Assembly: GCF_900110245.1 (NCBI RefSeq)
Contig: NZ_FOCZ01000009.1
Coordinates: forward strand, 62,001 to 126,000
Direction: 5' to 3'
DNA: 64,000 bases
From: Niastella yeongjuensis
GTDB lineage: Bacteria > Bacteroidota > Bacteroidia > Chitinophagales > Chitinophagaceae
The notes beneath the pieces are model-generated. The model was given only the letters and a program-made list of their open reading frames with translations. It did no database searches and was not told where the DNA came from. Below are positions 7,806 to 16,601 of this stretch, one piece after another (the stretch's first letter is position 1; each line of letters starts with the position of its first letter). The translations under genes and the position numbers were made by a program.

Positions 7806-9266
7806 TTATTGATTGATCAATGCAGTTAACCAAAAAGGCGCCATACCAATAGCCACAATGCCTATGATCAACAGGCCTGCAGCTACTTTTTCATTCCAGC
7901 CTGCATCGGTTAAGGCAATGGCGGTCCCGCCTTCTACCTGCAAAGGCCCCATAATCACTTTGCCCATGGCTCTTAAAATGTATACAGCAGTTACCACAAT
8001 AGAAACACAAGCCAGAATGGTAGCTACTCTATATAGCGTATCAGCCTTTTCCCAGGCGCCCATAAAAACGGTTACTTCAGCTGCAAATCCACTCAGCCCT
8101 GGCAGGCCTAATGAACACAAACCGGCAATAACAAAAACCGTAGCAATAAAGGGCATCACTTTTAATAACCCGCCCAGTTGCGCTACCTGTCGCGTATGGG
8201 TTCTGTTGTACAACATGCCAATAGCGGCAAAGAAAAGGGCCGTCATTAATCCATGCGACACCATTTGCATCACCGCGCCCATGATGGCTGTTTTGGTGAA
8301 CATACCTATACCCAGCAACACAAACCCACAATGACTAACGGAAGAATAGGCATTGATGTATTTCAGATCGGTTTGCATCATGGTAGCGAAAGCACCATAG
8401 ATGATGGCAATGGTTGCCAACAGTATAATGATCCATGAATAATATTGAGCAGCATCAGGCATCAATAAAGCTATCCGCAAACAACCATAACCGCCGAGTT
8501 TCATGGAAATACCAGCCAGGAACATGGAGGCAGCCGTAGGGGCTGATGAGTGCCCATCGGGCACCCAGGTATGAAAGGGAAACAAAGCCGTGAAAATGCC
8601 AAAGCCAATAAATGCAAAAGGAAAGAAGATCTTCTGTACTTCCCCGGGAATAGGCAATTGAGCAATTTGTAACAGGTCAAACGTATGGGTGCCGCCTGCC
8701 GTTTGGGTATTAAAATAAATACCTGCCAGTCCAACAAAAACAAGGGCGCTGCCCCCCATTAACATCAGGGCCAGTTTCATGGCACTGTACTCTTTTCTAC
8801 CACTGCCCCAAATGCCTATCAACAGGAACTTGGGTATAACGGCCACCTCCAGGAAAAAGAACAACGTAAACAGATCGAGTGAAATGAAAAACCCATAAGC
8901 GCCCAGGCTTAACAGCACCAGCAGAAAGAAAAATTCCTTATTTAGCTTTTCCATTGACCAGGAAACCAATATGCCCGCTACGGTTACAAATGCGGTCAAT
9001 AATATCATGGCGATGGAGATGCCATCCACACCAATATGGTAATGAATATTCAGCGGCGTAAACCAAACATGATCTTCTTCCAATAACATAGCAGCAGTAT
9101 TACCCGCAGCCCGTTGCTGCCAGTAGGCAAATAACACGCCAGCTGCAACAATCAATTGTATCACCGACCCGCTCAACGCTACCAGCCGTACCGGCTTTAA
9201 TCCATTACAAAGCAATAACGCAATGGCAGTAAGAAGTGGCAATATAATTAGTATTGAAAGTGGCAT
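7806..9266 (-). CDS. nuoM: NADH-quinone oxidoreductase subunit M
   Basis: This is a 486-residue antiporter-like subunit. Conserved blocks include HYHIGVDGISIAMILL near residue 75, SLGAYGFFISLDLFTLFFFLE with its key glutamate, FPFHTWVPDGHSSAPTAASM, and LKYINAYSSVSHCGFVLLG. It pumps protons within the membrane arm. It follows nuoL after a 95-bp gap that holds a REP-like hairpin, the widest gap in this operon. Confidence 0.94.
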   Translation of the reverse strand: MPLSILIILPLLTAIALLLCNGLKPVRLVALSGSVIQLIVAAGVLFAYWQQRAAGNTAAMLLEEDHVWFTPLNIHYHIGVDGISIAMILLTAFVTVAGILVSWSMEKLNKEFFFLLVLLSLGAYGFFISLDLFTLFFFLEVAVIPKFLLIGIWGSGRKEYSAMKLALMLMGGSALVFVGLAGIYFNTQTAGGTHTFDLLQIAQLPIPGEVQKIFFPFAFIGFGIFTALFPFHTWVPDGHSSAPTAASMFLAGISMKLGGYGCLRIALLMPDAAQYYSWIIILLATIAIIYGAFATMMQTDLKYINAYSSVSHCGFVLLGIGMFTKTAIMGAVMQMVSHGLMTALFFAAIGMLYNRTHTRQVAQLGGLLKVMPFIATVFVIAGLCSLGLPGLSGFAAEVTVFMGAWEKADTLYRVATILACVSIVVTAVYILRAMGKVIMGPLQVEGGTAIALTDAGWNEKVAAGLLIIGIVAIGMAPFWLTALINQ

Positions 9267-9302
9267 TTGTAATACTTAGCGTTTTACGTTTCTTAATTTG
9301 CT

Positions 9303-9352
9303 GTTACCAGGTTCCAGGGTTCCAGGATTTCCGGCAACCGGGAACTGGTAAC
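9303..9352. repeat. REP-like inverted repeat between nuoL and nuoM
   Basis: GTTACCAGGTTCC (9303-9315) pairs with GGAACTGGTAAC (9341-9352) with one bulged base. The interior repeats the word GGTTCCAGG. There is no T-run, so it is not an ordinary terminator. It lies within the only long gap of the nuoL-nuoM-nuoN part and could affect mRNA processing or stability. Confidence 0.6.
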
Positions 9353-9361
9353 CGGGACCTC

Positions 9362-11266
9362 TTACTTCCACAAATAAATACACATTGCAGCCAATGCTAC
9401 TATTCCTCCCAAAAAGTATATCAGGTAACCTTGGATTCTGCCCGATTGCAACGTTCTTATACTAATTGAAAAGCGGGTGGTTATCCAACCCAATCCGTTC
9501 ATAGTACCATCCACAACATGTTTATCTATCCAGGCAGCTGGTTTGGCAATGCCATTAAAAATGATCTTTTTAGTGACGAACAGGTAGAGCTCATCAAAAT
9601 AGAATTTCTGCTTTACGGTTTTATAGAGCCCGCCCAAAGCTCTCTCCAGCTTTTGTGGCCGTTCGTTCTCTTTATAATAAAGTCCATACGCCCCGGCAAT
9701 GCCGGCAAGGGCCAGGAGCACCGGAGCCAGGGAAAAACTCAACGGAATGGAAATTTCCTTTTCTCCATCAATTGCTACATACCGGGCGAAAGGAATAAAA
9801 CCAACGCCAACTGCCGCCAGGGCCAATAAGACCAGAGGTAACTTCATATTCCAGGTACCTTCACTATGGTGATGATGATCGGGCACCCTTGTTTTATTCC
9901 AGAAAATACGGAAGTACAACCGGAACATATAAAAGGCAGTGATACCCGAAGTGACCAGCGCCCCGTAATAAATCAATTTATTATGCTCCCAGGCAGTCAT
10001 CAATATTTCTTCTTTACTATAGAACCCGGCAAATGGCGGTACACCGGCTATGGCAAAACAGGCAATCAGAAATGTACCATGTGTCAAAGGCATTTCCTTT
10101 CGCAACCCACCCATATTGCCCATTTCATTGGTATGAACAAAATGGATCACGGATCCCACCCCGAGGAATAACAAGGATTTGAAGAAGGCATGCGTAAACA
10201 AATGAAAAAGAGATGCCGTGTACCCGGTTAACCCCAGGGCAAATAACATATACCCGATCTGTGAAATGGTTGAATATGCGAGTACTCTTTTTATATCCGT
10301 TTGTGTGCAGGCAATGAGCCCAGCCAGCAAAGCAGAGAGTGCTCCTATCCAGGTTATCAATTGTAATATCGTTCCATCAATCAAATACACCGGGTATAAC
10401 CGGGCTACCAGGTATACGCCCGCTACCACCATGGTGGCCGCGTGGATCAATGCCGATACGGGGGTAGGCCCTTCCATGGCATCGGGCAACCAGATGTGCA
10501 GCGGAAACATGGCCGATTTACCGGCCCCGCCAATAAACACCAGTGCCAAGGCCCAGCTTAACAGAGATACTCCCAGGAATGTAGTGCCGGTAATTTGCGC
10601 CAATTGCGTCGAATGCGTAGCTGTCAACCGTTGGATCAATGCTCCAAAATCAAGCGTACCACTATAGAAAGCGAGGATCAGTATGCCAATCAAAAAACCC
10701 AGATCGGCAAAACGCGTAACAATAAATGCTTTTTTGGCTGCGGCTACTGCGGCCGGTCTGTCATAATAAAAACCGATCAACAGGAAAGACGATACGCCCA
10801 CCAGTTCCCAGAAAATATAGAGCTGGAATATATTAGTAGATAACACCAAACCCAGCATGGAAAAAGTAAACAAACTTAGAAAGGCATAATAAACTGCAAA
10901 CCGCTCCTCCCCTTTCATATAGCCCAAACTAAACACATGCACCATCAGGGAAATAAATGTCACCACCACCAGCATCATCACCGAAGCAGGATCGAGCAGT
11001 ATGCCCATATCGATTGACATACCCGGTGAAAAGGGTAACCAGGTAAGTTTTATCGGCTCGATAGTTTGATAAACACCATTCACTTTCCCTGTTACAAAGA
11101 AGTATTGATAGGCCGTATAACAAGCCAGTACCGTAGCCACCAGTAAAATGAGTGTTCCCACTATACCCGCCGTCCTGCTAAAGTGCTTTTGTCCAAATAA
11201 ACCCAGTACTACAAATCCTGCCAGTGGCAGCAATGGGATCAACGCTATGTATGATGCGTACTCCAT
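9362..11266 (-). CDS. nuoL: NADH-quinone oxidoreductase subunit L
   Basis: This 634-residue protein is the largest antiporter-like subunit. Conserved parts include PGMSIDMGILLDPASVMML, the FWELVGVSSFLLIGF block with its key glutamate, FPLHIWLPDAMEGPTPVSALIHAATMV, and the DIKRVLAYSTISQIGYM block. The C-terminal extension (about 540-634), with a long lateral amphipathic helix and a final membrane helix, is present and full length. It starts 3 bp after nuoK. Confidence 0.95.
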   Translation of the reverse strand: MEYASYIALIPLLPLAGFVVLGLFGQKHFSRTAGIVGTLILLVATVLACYTAYQYFFVTGKVNGVYQTIEPIKLTWLPFSPGMSIDMGILLDPASVMMLVVVTFISLMVHVFSLGYMKGEERFAVYYAFLSLFTFSMLGLVLSTNIFQLYIFWELVGVSSFLLIGFYYDRPAAVAAAKKAFIVTRFADLGFLIGILILAFYSGTLDFGALIQRLTATHSTQLAQITGTTFLGVSLLSWALALVFIGGAGKSAMFPLHIWLPDAMEGPTPVSALIHAATMVVAGVYLVARLYPVYLIDGTILQLITWIGALSALLAGLIACTQTDIKRVLAYSTISQIGYMLFALGLTGYTASLFHLFTHAFFKSLLFLGVGSVIHFVHTNEMGNMGGLRKEMPLTHGTFLIACFAIAGVPPFAGFYSKEEILMTAWEHNKLIYYGALVTSGITAFYMFRLYFRIFWNKTRVPDHHHHSEGTWNMKLPLVLLALAAVGVGFIPFARYVAIDGEKEISIPLSFSLAPVLLALAGIAGAYGLYYKENERPQKLERALGGLYKTVKQKFYFDELYLFVTKKIIFNGIAKPAAWIDKHVVDGTMNGLGWITTRFSISIRTLQSGRIQGYLIYFLGGIVALAAMCIYLWK

Positions 11267-11269
11267 ATT

Positions 11270-11584
11270 TTAGTATTTCATTTCGGTAGTATCCTCTACA
11301 TCTATGGACCGGTGACTCCTATATAAATTAATAATGATCGCAATAGCCACCGCGGCTTCGGCAGCGGCAACGGTTATAATAAACAGGGAAAAGAAGACAC
11401 CATTGAGTTTATCGGGGTACATGTATTTATTAAAGGCTACAAAATTGATGTTCACGCTATTCAGGATCAACTCTATGGACATAAGCATCGTGATCAGGTT
11501 GCGCCTGGTAAACAAGCCATACATGCCAATAAAAAACAAGGCCGTGCTCACAAACAGGATATGTGTTAAAGGAATGCTGTTCAT
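11270..11584 (-). CDS. nuoK: NADH-quinone oxidoreductase subunit K
   Basis: This 104-residue protein has three membrane helices. The conserved glutamates lie in MLMSIELILNSVNINF (helix 2) and in AAAEAAVAIAIIINLYR (helix 3), both needed for proton transfer in the E-channel. Its ATG overlaps the nuoJ TGA by 4 bp, indicating translational coupling. Confidence 0.95.
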   Translation of the reverse strand: MNSIPLTHILFVSTALFFIGMYGLFTRRNLITMLMSIELILNSVNINFVAFNKYMYPDKLNGVFFSLFIITVAAAEAAVAIAIIINLYRSHRSIDVEDTTEMKY

Positions 11585-12189
11585 GTTGTCTCTTCCTCCA
11601 TGGTTTTTGTTGGTACAGGCAGGTCTTGCGTCTTTCCGTTACCATTAATTGGTGAAGCCTGTTTTTGTATCGTCTTTCCTTTGGGCATCGATCGCATGGC
11701 AATTACAATACAACCGATCATGGCTGCCAGCAACAACATACTCACTACTTCAAACGGCAATACAAACCCATGTTGTTTGGTATCGAGCATTTGTTCGCCA
11801 ATGGCAGACACCGGCACCACAAACGGTTTATCGGACGTTGTTGGAAATCCATGCTTCGCAATAAGGTTATAAGAGAAAGCAAAACCCAATAATACCGCCA
11901 GCATGGAGAAAATGGTTTGCTTCAACGGCGTTTTTGGCAGCTCACTACCGGAATGATGGGTAAGAAAAATAGAAAAGATGATCAGCACCACTACTCCGCC
12001 TACATATACAATGATCTGCACAGCCGCTACAAATTCCACCTGCATCCAGAAATACAGACCGGCCACGCCCACCAGGCTAAACAGCAACCAGATGGCAGAA
12101 CGGAAGATCTTCCGGGTGGTTACCGCCAATACTGCTGTCCCCAGCACAAAGGCTGAGATCAAATAGAATATGATCTGTGATGCATTCAT
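11581..12189 (-). CDS. nuoJ: NADH-quinone oxidoreductase subunit J
   Basis: The 202-residue protein has five hydrophobic helices and the typical FWMQVEFVAAVQIIVYVGGVVVLI block near residues 45-70. The C-terminus after about 170 is hydrophilic and variable (KGKTIQKQASPINGNGK), somewhat longer than minimal NuoJ. It is part of the membrane arm near the quinone site. It lies 6 bp after nuoI. Confidence 0.93.
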   Translation of the reverse strand: MNASQIIFYLISAFVLGTAVLAVTTRKIFRSAIWLLFSLVGVAGLYFWMQVEFVAAVQIIVYVGGVVVLIIFSIFLTHHSGSELPKTPLKQTIFSMLAVLLGFAFSYNLIAKHGFPTTSDKPFVVPVSAIGEQMLDTKQHGFVLPFEVVSMLLLAAMIGCIVIAMRSMPKGKTIQKQASPINGNGKTQDLPVPTKTMEEETT

Positions 12190-12195
12190 ATAATG

Positions 12196-12675
12196 TTATT
12201 CTACGCCTGCCCGCAATTTTGATCCCGGTTTATTTAATTTTTTCAACAACTGGCTGCGGTCATACACACTGTGTTCAAACGTCTGCGCCATTTTTATAGC
12301 GCTGGTTGGACAAGCCTCCACACATAAATTACACATAGTGCACAGCTCCAGGTGATACACAAAAGTGTCCAGTGCTTTTTTCTTTTTACCTTCAGGTGTG
12401 GTATCGAATTTGGTAACGATCTTGATGGTAGCGTTCGGACAAGCCAGTTCACAAGCCGTGCAGCCTGTGCATGCGTGTTCGTTGTTCTCATCGTGCGTCA
12501 TCACCACTTCCCCTCTGAAACGTTCGGGGATTTTCATATCTGCCCGGTTATCGGGATACTGCTGGGTAATGATCTCTTTTGGCCGCACAAAATAGCTGCC
12601 CGTTGTTTTCATCCCTTTCAGCAGCGACGACACTGCCTGATATATTTCTGATATGTATTGTTTTAAAAATGCCAT
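12196..12675 (-). CDS. nuoI: NADH-quinone oxidoreductase subunit I (two 4Fe-4S clusters)
   Basis: The 159-residue ferredoxin-like subunit has two four-cysteine motifs: CTGCTACELACP at about 70 and CTMCNLCVEACP at about 115. These hold clusters N6a and N6b, which pass electrons to N2 in NuoB. The start overlaps the nuoH 3' end by 13 bp. Because nuoE, nuoF and nuoG are not in this operon, the electron donor reaching NuoI in this complex is uncertain. Confidence 0.95.
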   Translation of the reverse strand: MAFLKQYISEIYQAVSSLLKGMKTTGSYFVRPKEIITQQYPDNRADMKIPERFRGEVVMTHDENNEHACTGCTACELACPNATIKIVTKFDTTPEGKKKKALDTFVYHLELCTMCNLCVEACPTSAIKMAQTFEHSVYDRSQLLKKLNKPGSKLRAGVE

Positions 12676-13739
12676 CCCATTATTGCAATTAATGTTATTA
12701 ATAACAGGTTGAACATACTAATCGGCAACAGGTATTTCCATTCCAGGCTCAGCAATTGATCAACCCGCAGGCGGGGAAACGTCCACCGGAACCACATGAT
12801 CAAAAAGATCAGGAAAAATGTTTTTCCCAGGAACCACAACGAGGAGGGGATATAGTCCATAACATGATTAAACCCCTTCCAATGCCCAACGTGTAAAGGC
12901 ATCCAGCCACCCAGGAACAAGGTGGCACCAATAGCACAAACAATAAAGATGTTGATGTATTCAGCCAGAAAGAACAGCGCGAACTTCATTCCGGAGTATT
13001 CCGTATGAAAACCGGCCGTCAACTCCGATTCTGCTTCAGCCAGGTCAAACGGTGCGCGGTTGGTTTCTGCCGTTACTGCAATGATGAAGATCACAAAGGC
13101 GATGATGGCGGGAATATGCCCGCGAAATAACCACCACCCTGTTTGTTGCGAGGCAATTATATCCGACATTTGTAAGCTACCGGCCAGCACCACTATAGAA
13201 ACGATAGAGAAACCTGCTGACAATTCATAACTGACTATCTGGGCACCGCTGCGCATAGCGCCCAGCAGCGAATATTTATTATTGCTGGCCCATCCGGCCA
13301 TTAAAATTCCAATAACCGAAACAGAAGAAACAGCTGACACATACAGCACACCTATATTTATATCCCAGATCTGAAATCCTTTGGCAAATGCAATGGGTGC
13401 CATAATAAGCATGCCAGCGATCATCACCACAAAGGGTGCCAGGTTAAACAGGAACTTATCAGCCCCATCGGGCGTTAATCCCTCCTTCATCATCAGCTTC
13501 AACGTATCGGCAGCAGTTTGTAACATGCCCTTAGGTCCCACGCGGTTTGGCCCCAAACGTATTTGCATACGGGCCGCTACTTTCCGTTCCATTAACACCA
13601 ACACCAATCCCAGCACAGCAAACAAACTGATCACCAGCAACATAACTATAACACATTGGAGTACCAATGCGATGGTGGAATTGAACGTAGCGTACAACCA
13701 TTTTTGACTTGAATCAGTTATATTTTCTAAACTGAACAT
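12663..13739 (-). CDS. nuoH: NADH-quinone oxidoreductase subunit H
   Basis: The 358-residue membrane subunit has eight or nine helices. The quinone-cavity signatures are complete: RIQMRLGPNRVGP-like text (RMQIRLGPNRVGPKGMLQ), the ETNRAPFDLAEAESELTAGFH block, and the C-terminal FLIMWFRWTFPRLRVDQ. It joins the hydrophilic arm to the proton channels. It starts 72 bp after nuoD. In operons with a NADH module, nuoE-F-G would occupy this position. Confidence 0.95.
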   Translation of the reverse strand: MFSLENITDSSQKWLYATFNSTIALVLQCVIVMLLVISLFAVLGLVLVLMERKVAARMQIRLGPNRVGPKGMLQTAADTLKLMMKEGLTPDGADKFLFNLAPFVVMIAGMLIMAPIAFAKGFQIWDINIGVLYVSAVSSVSVIGILMAGWASNNKYSLLGAMRSGAQIVSYELSAGFSIVSIVVLAGSLQMSDIIASQQTGWWLFRGHIPAIIAFVIFIIAVTAETNRAPFDLAEAESELTAGFHTEYSGMKFALFFLAEYINIFIVCAIGATLFLGGWMPLHVGHWKGFNHVMDYIPSSLWFLGKTFFLIFLIMWFRWTFPRLRVDQLLSLEWKYLLPISMFNLLLITLIAIMGWHF

Positions 13740-13761
13740 ACTTATAGATTATTAAGAAACT

Positions 13762-13806
13762 GATGTAAGCCATATTTCTTACTTCTTACATCCTACTTCT
13801 TACTTC
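13762..13806. repeat. short TTCTTACTT-type simple repeat between nuoD and nuoH
   Basis: The gap contains repeated copies of CTTACTTCTTAC and CCTACTTCTTACTTCC words (minus strand: GAAGTAAGAAGTA). It has no ORF and no terminator hairpin. Similar purine/pyrimidine-biased intergenic repeats are common in this family to my recollection. Confidence 0.5.
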
Positions 13807-13811
13807 CGGCA

Positions 13812-14984
13812 TCACCTGTCAATATCAGGGATCACTAAATCTAACGTCCCCATAATAGCCATTAAGTCACCAATCTTACTCCCCCGGCTCATGTGATCCA
13901 GGGCCGACAAATTCGAAAAACCCGGTGACCTGAACTTTATGCGATAGGGTGTAGTGCCACCTTCACTCACTATATATACCCCAAACTCCCCACGGGCCGT
14001 TTCTATCCTTGAATAAAACTCACCCCTGGGTAATTTCAACACGGCTTTTGTTTTTGCCTGAAAATCACCATCGGGAATATTATCGATCAGTTGCTCAATG
14101 ATGCGCACCGATTGCCTCAATTCTTTTATCCGCACCAGGTAACGCGCATAACTATCGCCTGCGGTTTCAATGATCTCATCAAAGGCCACTTTATCATATA
14201 CTTCATACGGATACAATTTCCTTATATCACACGTCACTCCACTACCCCGTGCCACCGGACCTGTACATCCATACGAAATGGCATCTGCTGCCGACAAAAT
14301 ACCCACGCCTTTCGTCCGGTTCTGAAAAATAATATTATTGGTTACCAGGTCATCATACTCATCGATCTTGTTGTTGAAAAGCTGGATAAAGTCTTTTACC
14401 CGTTTTTGAAAATTGGGATGGATATCATACATCACGCCACCGGGTACCATATAATTCATGGTGAGGCGGGCCCCGCATGTTTCTTCCATTATATCATTGA
14501 TGGTTTCACGTTCGCGAAAGGCATAAAAAAACGGCGTGAATGCGCCGAGGTCCATGGCCATAGCGCCCCACCATAATTCATGCGAAGCAATGCGGGTCAG
14601 TTCATCCATCAATACCCTGATCACCTGGGCCCGGGGTGGTATTTCCAGTTGCAATCCTTTCTCTACACACAGTGCACAGCCATGGTTGTTAATATGCGCT
14701 GATAAATAATCCATGCGGCTGGTTACATATATAAATTGCCGGTAGCTGAGGCTTTCACACATCTTCTCAATACTGCGATGGATGTACCCTAAATGCGGCT
14801 CTACTTTCTGAATGGTTTCACCCTGTAACGTGATCACCAAATGCAACACCCCATGCGTTGCCGGATGCTGTGGCCCCACATTGATTACCAGTTCGCCCTC
14901 ATCAGCCCCCACAGCCCCCTCTAAATCTCCCCCAATGGGGGAAACTTTGCTATCAACATTTAATATCTTAGTTTCTCTATACAA
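13812..14984 (-). CDS. nuoD: NADH-quinone oxidoreductase subunit D
   Basis: The 390-residue quinone-site subunit has LVINVGPQHPATHGVLHL near the N-terminus, then EPHLGYIHRSIEKMCE, the conserved YVTSRMDYLS, and the C-terminal ending DLVIPDIDR. It pairs with NuoB to form the quinone-binding cavity. The N-terminus is odd. Residues about 15-27 (VSPIGGDLEGAVGAD) are encoded by a G/C-rich REP-like element (14903-14945), which appears to extend the natural start. NuoC is a separate gene (no nuoCD fusion). Confidence 0.94.
   Translation of the reverse strand: MYRETKILNVDSKVSPIGGDLEGAVGADEGELVINVGPQHPATHGVLHLVITLQGETIQKVEPHLGYIHRSIEKMCESLSYRQFIYVTSRMDYLSAHINNHGCALCVEKGLQLEIPPRAQVIRVLMDELTRIASHELWWGAMAMDLGAFTPFFYAFRERETINDIMEETCGARLTMNYMVPGGVMYDIHPNFQKRVKDFIQLFNNKIDEYDDLVTNNIIFQNRTKGVGILSAADAISYGCTGPVARGSGVTCDIRKLYPYEVYDKVAFDEIIETAGDSYARYLVRIKELRQSVRIIEQLIDNIPDGDFQAKTKAVLKLPRGEFYSRIETARGEFGVYIVSEGGTTPYRIKFRSPGFSNLSALDHMSRGSKIGDLMAIMGTLDLVIPDIDR
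14903..14945. repeat. REP-like element inside the nuoD reading frame
   Basis: The element carries AGCCCCC, CAGCCCCCTCTAAATC and the near-palindrome CCCCCAATGGGGG (14929-14941). Read on the minus strand it gives the TTTCCCCCATTGGGGGAGAT...AGAGGGGGCT type of sequence that is normally intergenic in Bacteroidota. The word CCCCTCTAA recurs at 16070-16082 between nuoA and nuoB. It encodes part of the NuoD N-terminus in frame. Confidence 0.6.
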
Positions 14985-14986
14985 GA

Positions 14987-15457
14987 TTATAATTTGATCA
15001 TATTTATAGGATCTTCAAAATCTTTCCGCAAAGGGTAGCCTTCAAAATCATCGGTCAGAACCAACCGGCGCAGATCGGGGTGATGCAGAAATTTCACCCC
15101 AAACAGATCAAACACTTCGCGTTCATGAAATTCTGCGGTGCGCCAGATATCCGACACCGTTTCTATTTCGGGATTGTTCCGGTCTAATTTTACTTTTACC
15201 ACGAGTGTGTGTCTGAAAACGGTAGATGTGAAATGATACACCATGGTGAGTAAAGTTTTACCTGTTGCTGTTGCCGACCAGTCGATGCCGGTAAGGCAAA
15301 ACAAAAAATCCATTTGCAGCGCATCATTGCGCAACCATTGAGCAAAGGTTTTCCACTCACTTATATCAACCTGTACCTGTAACCATTCACCGGTTTCATC
15401 AAACACCCCATTTGGTCGAACGGTTACAATATGTTGTTTTATTTCCCCGTTGGTCAT
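14987..15457 (-). CDS. nuoC: NADH-quinone oxidoreductase subunit C
   Basis: I choose the ATG at 15455-15457 (MTNGEIKQHIV, 156 residues), because it overlaps the nuoB TGA by 4 bp. A longer frame upstream lies wholly within nuoB. The Complex1_30kDa signature is present as RTAEFHEREVFDLFGVKFLHHPDLRRLVLTDDFEGYPLRKDF. It is a peripheral-arm structural subunit next to NuoB and NuoD. Confidence 0.94.
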   Translation of the reverse strand: MTNGEIKQHIVTVRPNGVFDETGEWLQVQVDISEWKTFAQWLRNDALQMDFLFCLTGIDWSATATGKTLLTMVYHFTSTVFRHTLVVKVKLDRNNPEIETVSDIWRTAEFHEREVFDLFGVKFLHHPDLRRLVLTDDFEGYPLRKDFEDPINMIKL

Positions 15458-16020
15458 GACTGTGGTTTTTCTGCCCTGATCTGTTCGCGTGTTAATCCGC
15501 TTTTTATTTTTTGTTGCAGGGTGATCAATGCATGCAACAAAGCTTCGGGCCGGGGCGGACAACCGGGAATGTATACATCAACCGGTATCACGTGATCGGC
15601 ACCTTTTACTACAGAATAGGTATTATAGAAGAACGGGCCGCCGCTGATAGCGCAGGCGCCCATGGCAATTACATATTTGGGATCGGCCATTTGATCGTAC
15701 AGGCGTTTAAGTACAGGCGCCATTTTGTTAACGATGGTACCGGCGATGATGATCACATCGGCCTGGCGGGGTGTAGCCCGCGCCACTTCAAAACCAAAGC
15801 GGGAAAAATCGTATTTCGAAGAAGCCACCGACATCATTTCAATACCACAACAACTGGTGGCAAAAGTGAGCGGCCATAAAGAATTGGAACGCGCCCAGTT
15901 TATGATGTCATTAAACGAACTGATCAGGATGCCGCCTCCGGGCAGGTCATGCGTCTGTCCGGGAAACGGTGAATTTCCCTGGGATGCGGTTTCTATTACT
16001 TTGTTTAAGTTAGTTTCCAT
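15454..16020 (-). CDS. nuoB: NADH-quinone oxidoreductase subunit B (cluster N2)
   Basis: The 188-residue protein carries the N2 cluster ligands: the tandem cysteines in FATSCCGIEMM, the cysteine in AMGACAISGGPF and the one in YIPGCPPRPEALL. N2 donates electrons to quinone. The N-terminal 25 residues are a variable lead. nuoC begins within its stop codon. It is separated from nuoA by 61 bp containing a REP-like hairpin. Confidence 0.96.
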   Translation of the reverse strand: METNLNKVIETASQGNSPFPGQTHDLPGGGILISSFNDIINWARSNSLWPLTFATSCCGIEMMSVASSKYDFSRFGFEVARATPRQADVIIIAGTIVNKMAPVLKRLYDQMADPKYVIAMGACAISGGPFFYNTYSVVKGADHVIPVDVYIPGCPPRPEALLHALITLQQKIKSGLTREQIRAEKPQS

Positions 16021-16044
16021 ACTGATAGCTTTCTTGCCTTACTT

Positions 16045-16082
16045 GTCCTCTCCGCCAGCCGGCGGAGGAGTTAGAGGGGGCC
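16045..16082. repeat. REP-like hairpin between nuoA and nuoB
   Basis: TCCGCC (16051-16056) and GGCGGA (16061-16066) form the core stem around AGCC, flanked by CCTC and GAGG. It continues as GTTAGAGGGGGCC and touches the nuoA stop codon. It belongs to the same G/C-rich family as the element in nuoD. Confidence 0.6.
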
Positions 16083-16432
16083 TACATCCATTTTAATGCG
16101 CCTTTCTTGTGTGCGTACAAAAACCCGGTAAATAATATGAAAAAGAAAATGGCGATCTCAACAAGCGCCATCCATCCAACTTTTTTTACAACAACGGCCC
16201 AGGGATAAACGAAGATCAGTTCTACATCAAAGATCAGGAACAACAGGGCGAACAAATAATAACCAACATTAAACTGATTCCAGGGTGAGCCTTCAGCAGG
16301 TATGCCACATTCATAGGGTTGGCCCTTTTGTGCATTCACAGATCCCCTTACCAAAAATTTTGATACGAGTATGCCGCCGGCAGAAAACAGAATGGCAGCT
16401 ATAGTTAATATAAGGAGCGCGATAGGTCCCAT
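16082..16432 (-). CDS. nuoA: NADH-quinone oxidoreductase subunit A
   Basis: This 116-residue protein has three membrane helices and the family signature QPYECGIPAEGSPWNQFNVGYY, with the loop cysteine and acidic residue that line the quinone cavity, and LFLIFDVELIFVYPWA. It is the first gene of the operon and follows a divergent promoter region. Confidence 0.95.
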   Translation of the reverse strand: MGPIALLILTIAAILFSAGGILVSKFLVRGSVNAQKGQPYECGIPAEGSPWNQFNVGYYLFALLFLIFDVELIFVYPWAVVVKKVGWMALVEIAIFFFILFTGFLYAHKKGALKWM

Positions 16433-16489
16433 ATGGCGAATTTGAAATCCCGATACGTCGAAACAGGTGATGCAAATCGGCTGCTGATT

Positions 16490-16529
16490 CTAAATTTAGC
16501 ATTTTTATTTTAATTCCAACATTTTGGAA
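16490..16529 (-). promoter_or_regulatory. candidate promoter/operator of the nuo operon
   Basis: On the minus strand TTG (16519-16517), an 18-base spacer and TAAATTTA (16498-16491) approximate the Bacteroidota TTG/TAnnTTTG promoter, with one mismatch. The -33 element lies inside an inverted repeat, TTCCAA-CATT-TTGGAA (16514-16529), which could be a regulator site. This is sequence reading only. Confidence 0.35.
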
Positions 16530-16601
16530 CTGATTTAACGGCCCCCTTAAGCCATTCACTTTCAATTACCCACAATAATTTAAAAAAAATCCCGCCAAAC
16601 C

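Noticed and set aside
8501-8743. ORFs in other frames of the nuo genes
   Set aside because: Shadows of strongly recognised nuoM, nuoL and neighbouring genes.
9303-9352. terminator between nuoL and nuoM
   Set aside because: The hairpin has no T-run and the operon clearly continues with nuoM and nuoN.
15458-15562. longer N-terminus of nuoC
   Set aside because: The extension lies entirely within nuoB; the ATG overlapping the nuoB stop is the natural start.
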